Shown: one piece after another, positions 6,138 through 7,870 of the stretch
Position numbering within the stretch: position 1 is the stretch's first letter
Layout: the number at the start of each line of letters is the position of its first letter
Assembly (NCBI GenBank): GCA_023417975.1
Contig: JAEZDX010000448.1
Coordinates: 1-7,870 of the forward strand
Length of the DNA: 7,870 nt
Origin: Bacillota bacterium
GTDB lineage: Bacteria > Bacillota > Clostridia > Clostridiales > Clostridiaceae
Reading direction: 5' to 3'
Made by a program: the position numbers and the translations under genes
Notes under the pieces: model-generated
The model's input: only the letters and a program-made list of their open reading frames with translations
What the model was told of the DNA's origin: nothing
Databases searched by the model: none

Positions 6138-7870
6138 TATAATTTCAGCTTTTCAACCATTAAATCTCCAGTGCTATCAATGTAAGCATGGATATTCCTA
6201 AATGGCATTTCTAAAATGACTTCCTTATTTCCTATGCATATCTTAGTATTGTGATAAGCAACATCAGCCCAAATGTGACCTTGCTCACTAACGGAAAGTT
6301 TTGTTAAAACTCCACCCGTACTTCCTACCATTTTGCATTTGATCTCTTTACCTGCTTGCAGTTCCCCTCCCCTTGCTATGCCTTTATCATATGTGAAAAT
6401 TATAGAATTATGGGCTAAAATATTTGAAACATATTCACCTCTGCCGGTTATATAAATATCACCGGAGCTGCTGACATTACAATCTTGACAATAGGAAATA
6501 TTTACGTCTACAGGCAGGCTCAGATTTTCGCTTAATACATCCAATTTTTCTTTAGAGGCTTCCACAAGTCTGTCTAATTCTGTAAAATGCTTAATTCCTA
6601 ATGGGGCCATACCTACAAGCATCTGTCGTATCAATGAAACAACGCCATCAATCTCACAATATTCATCATAAACGGAATCTTTAATTATATTGATGCAGGT
6701 TTTATTCATAGTCTTAAATTTTGTTTCTAAAAGAACCTTTATTATCTCTCCATCCTCTTTATTGTAGCCTAATAAATTAAACTTCTTTATCTCAAGGACA
6801 TTTTCTTCAAGACTTAAAATAGACTGTATGAATACTTCAAGGTCCTTTATTCTTCTTTGAGAGATAACATCTTGTCCACCTGCTGTTACTTTGGAAGACA
6901 ATATATTACCTTTAATAATAACATCACCGACTGCAACAATATTCGAACTTTCTACATCCTTCTCTATATTTATAGCGCCGCCGGCTTCTACTTTCATGCC
7001 TTGTGTCACATTACCGAATATTTTTACATCTCCGACAAATTTTACATTTCCTGTTTTCATATCTACATCTTTTGGAACTTCGTATATTTCATTGACACAT
7101 ATTACATGATTCTTTTCATTTGGTCGGCCGTCCACTGTTGCTATAACAGTATTTTCTTTTATTTCACATCCTGGTCCAACCTTTAAGTTTATTTTTTTGC
7201 CTTCCTTCTTAGTCAACACATTACCATATATATCAGTCCCGTTACTGCCGACTTTACCTTGGATTTTCTCAGCGATTAGATCGCCCTTTTTAACACAAAC
7301 TATCATATTCCAGTTTCTGTAGTCTATACTTTTGTTATCGTCTCTATTCATTCCAGCATTTTTACCCGAACCGAATTTGTAGTCAATAACATCATTAGTA
7401 TCATCAAGCGCAGCTTTACCTTTTGCCACTAAAAATTCGCCCTGAGCTTTGCTTTTTAAAAGTGCATCCAGCTCATCAATTCTTAAGCCAAATTTAATAC
7501 CAAGCTTTGACAGCTCTGTTTTCACATCATCTACTGTGAATAGAGGAGGATATATTTCCTCCTGTATTTCTCTTTCCAAAGTCAAAAATCCGGCACCTTC
7601 AGTTTCTTTTAGTTTATACTTAGTTAAAGGTACATATTTAATAGCTATATACGCTTCCAGCCTATTCTGAGATACCTTTACGTCCAAGAATCTCTGACTT
7701 TCTAATTCTTCAAAATTATATTCGATTTCATCCTTATGATACACTTCTACTCTGCCGTTGATAAGCTCACCATTTACAGTTACAGATATTCCGTTGCTAG
7801 CAGACAGTATCGCTGACTTTCCGCCTTCTTCAGGATCCTCTATCAAGATTTTGCCGTCTCTCACAATAAT
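6137..7870 (-). CDS. fapA: FapA/DUF342 family protein, N terminus outside the window
   Basis: The open frame reaches the right edge without a stop, and its first two codons (Ile-Ile) precede a GTG at 7864. The gene is therefore probably 5'-truncated, with at least 577 residues visible. Counting from that GTG, family signatures are the G-x-N-G-T-D-I-Y-G motif near 206-214, the T-V-D-G-R-P segment at 243-248, and glycine-spaced beta-helix repeats at about 270-330 (VGDV, FGNV, VGDV, KGNI). A helical, probably coiled-coil insertion spans about 333-450, and a second beta-helical block about 463-550. The family is polymer-forming-like and linked to flagellar assembly, with no enzymatic activity known to me. 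No signal peptide or membrane segment is visible. It leads the che genes here. A CxxC pair (C459, C462) is noted. The exact biochemical role is unknown. Confidence 0.88.
   Translation of the reverse strand: MIVRDGKILIEDPEEGGKSAILSASNGISVTVNGELINGRVEVYHKDEIEYNFEELESQRFLDVKVSQNRLEAYIAIKYVPLTKYKLKETEGAGFLTLEREIQEEIYPPLFTVDDVKTELSKLGIKFGLRIDELDALLKSKAQGEFLVAKGKAALDDTNDVIDYKFGSGKNAGMNRDDNKSIDYRNWNMIVCVKKGDLIAEKIQGKVGSNGTDIYGNVLTKKEGKKINLKVGPGCEIKENTVIATVDGRPNEKNHVICVNEIYEVPKDVDMKTGNVKFVGDVKIFGNVTQGMKVEAGGAINIEKDVESSNIVAVGDVIIKGNILSSKVTAGGQDVISQRRIKDLEVFIQSILSLEENVLEIKKFNLLGYNKEDGEIIKVLLETKFKTMNKTCINIIKDSVYDEYCEIDGVVSLIRQMLVGMAPLGIKHFTELDRLVEASKEKLDVLSENLSLPVDVNISYCQDCNVSSSGDIYITGRGEYVSNILAHNSIIFTYDKGIARGGELQAGKEIKCKMVGSTGGVLTKLSVSEQGHIWADVAYHNTKICIGNKEVILEMPFRNIHAYIDSTGDLMVEKLKL

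Noticed and set aside
7862..7864. GTG at 7864 as the true start of fapA
   Set aside because: The frame stays open to the window edge and only six bases are visible upstream, so no ribosome site can be judged. The family normally has more sequence at the N terminus, so the gene is best treated as 5'-partial.
1..7870. Novel defence, mobile or other accessory system
   Set aside because: All coding capacity is taken by recognisable flagellar and chemotaxis genes in one direction; no transposase, inverted terminal repeats, CRISPR-like repeats, tRNA or composition break was seen.

Overview
The window is one continuous minus-strand stretch of a flagellar/chemotaxis operon from an AT-rich, low-GC Gram-positive bacterium, most likely a motile member of the Clostridia. 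The reasons are the Bacillus/Clostridium-type gene set (cheC and cheD present, no cheZ seen), CheY and CheA sequences of the Firmicutes type, strong GGAGG-type ribosome binding sites, and a DUF342/FapA protein placed next to the che genes, an arrangement I associate with clostridia. GC content was judged by eye and not counted.

Read in the direction of transcription (from high to low coordinates) the layout is: a 5'-truncated fapA (DUF342) gene running off the right edge; cheW (copy 1); cheD; cheB; cheR; cheA; cheC; cheY; and the first 15 codons of a second cheW running off the left edge. The front of the operon is tightly packed, with gaps of 10 to 16 nt, and ribosome binding sites touch or lie beside the preceding stop codon. 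The back is looser: 62 nt before cheA, 29 before cheC, 106 before cheY and 58 before the second cheW. The gaps before cheA and cheY hold small imperfect hairpins. I found no convincing promoter, Rho-independent terminator, RNA gene, mobile element, CRISPR array or intact plus-strand gene. No gene-free stretch exceeds 300 bases.

The proteins form a nearly complete Bacillus-type chemosensory pathway. CheW couples receptors to the kinase CheA. CheA phosphorylates CheY, which goes to the flagellar motor, and CheB, the methylesterase. CheR and CheB set receptor methylation, CheD deamidates receptors, and CheC dephosphorylates CheY-P and is expected to bind CheD. The catalytic residues I checked are present in CheA, CheB, CheC, CheD, CheR and CheY. 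No chemoreceptor, CheV or CheZ is in the window.

For the most part this is an ordinary, well-known operon, and I do not see a new biological system. The points most worth a second look are: the first CheW lacks the conserved NLRG arginine (it reads NHEG); the leader before cheY contains a near-duplicate of the cheY ribosome-binding region around a small hairpin; and an out-of-frame ATG sits at the better spacing upstream of cheW. Several starts were moved from the longest open frame to the codon with a ribosome binding site (cheA, cheR, cheD), and cheB starts at TTG.
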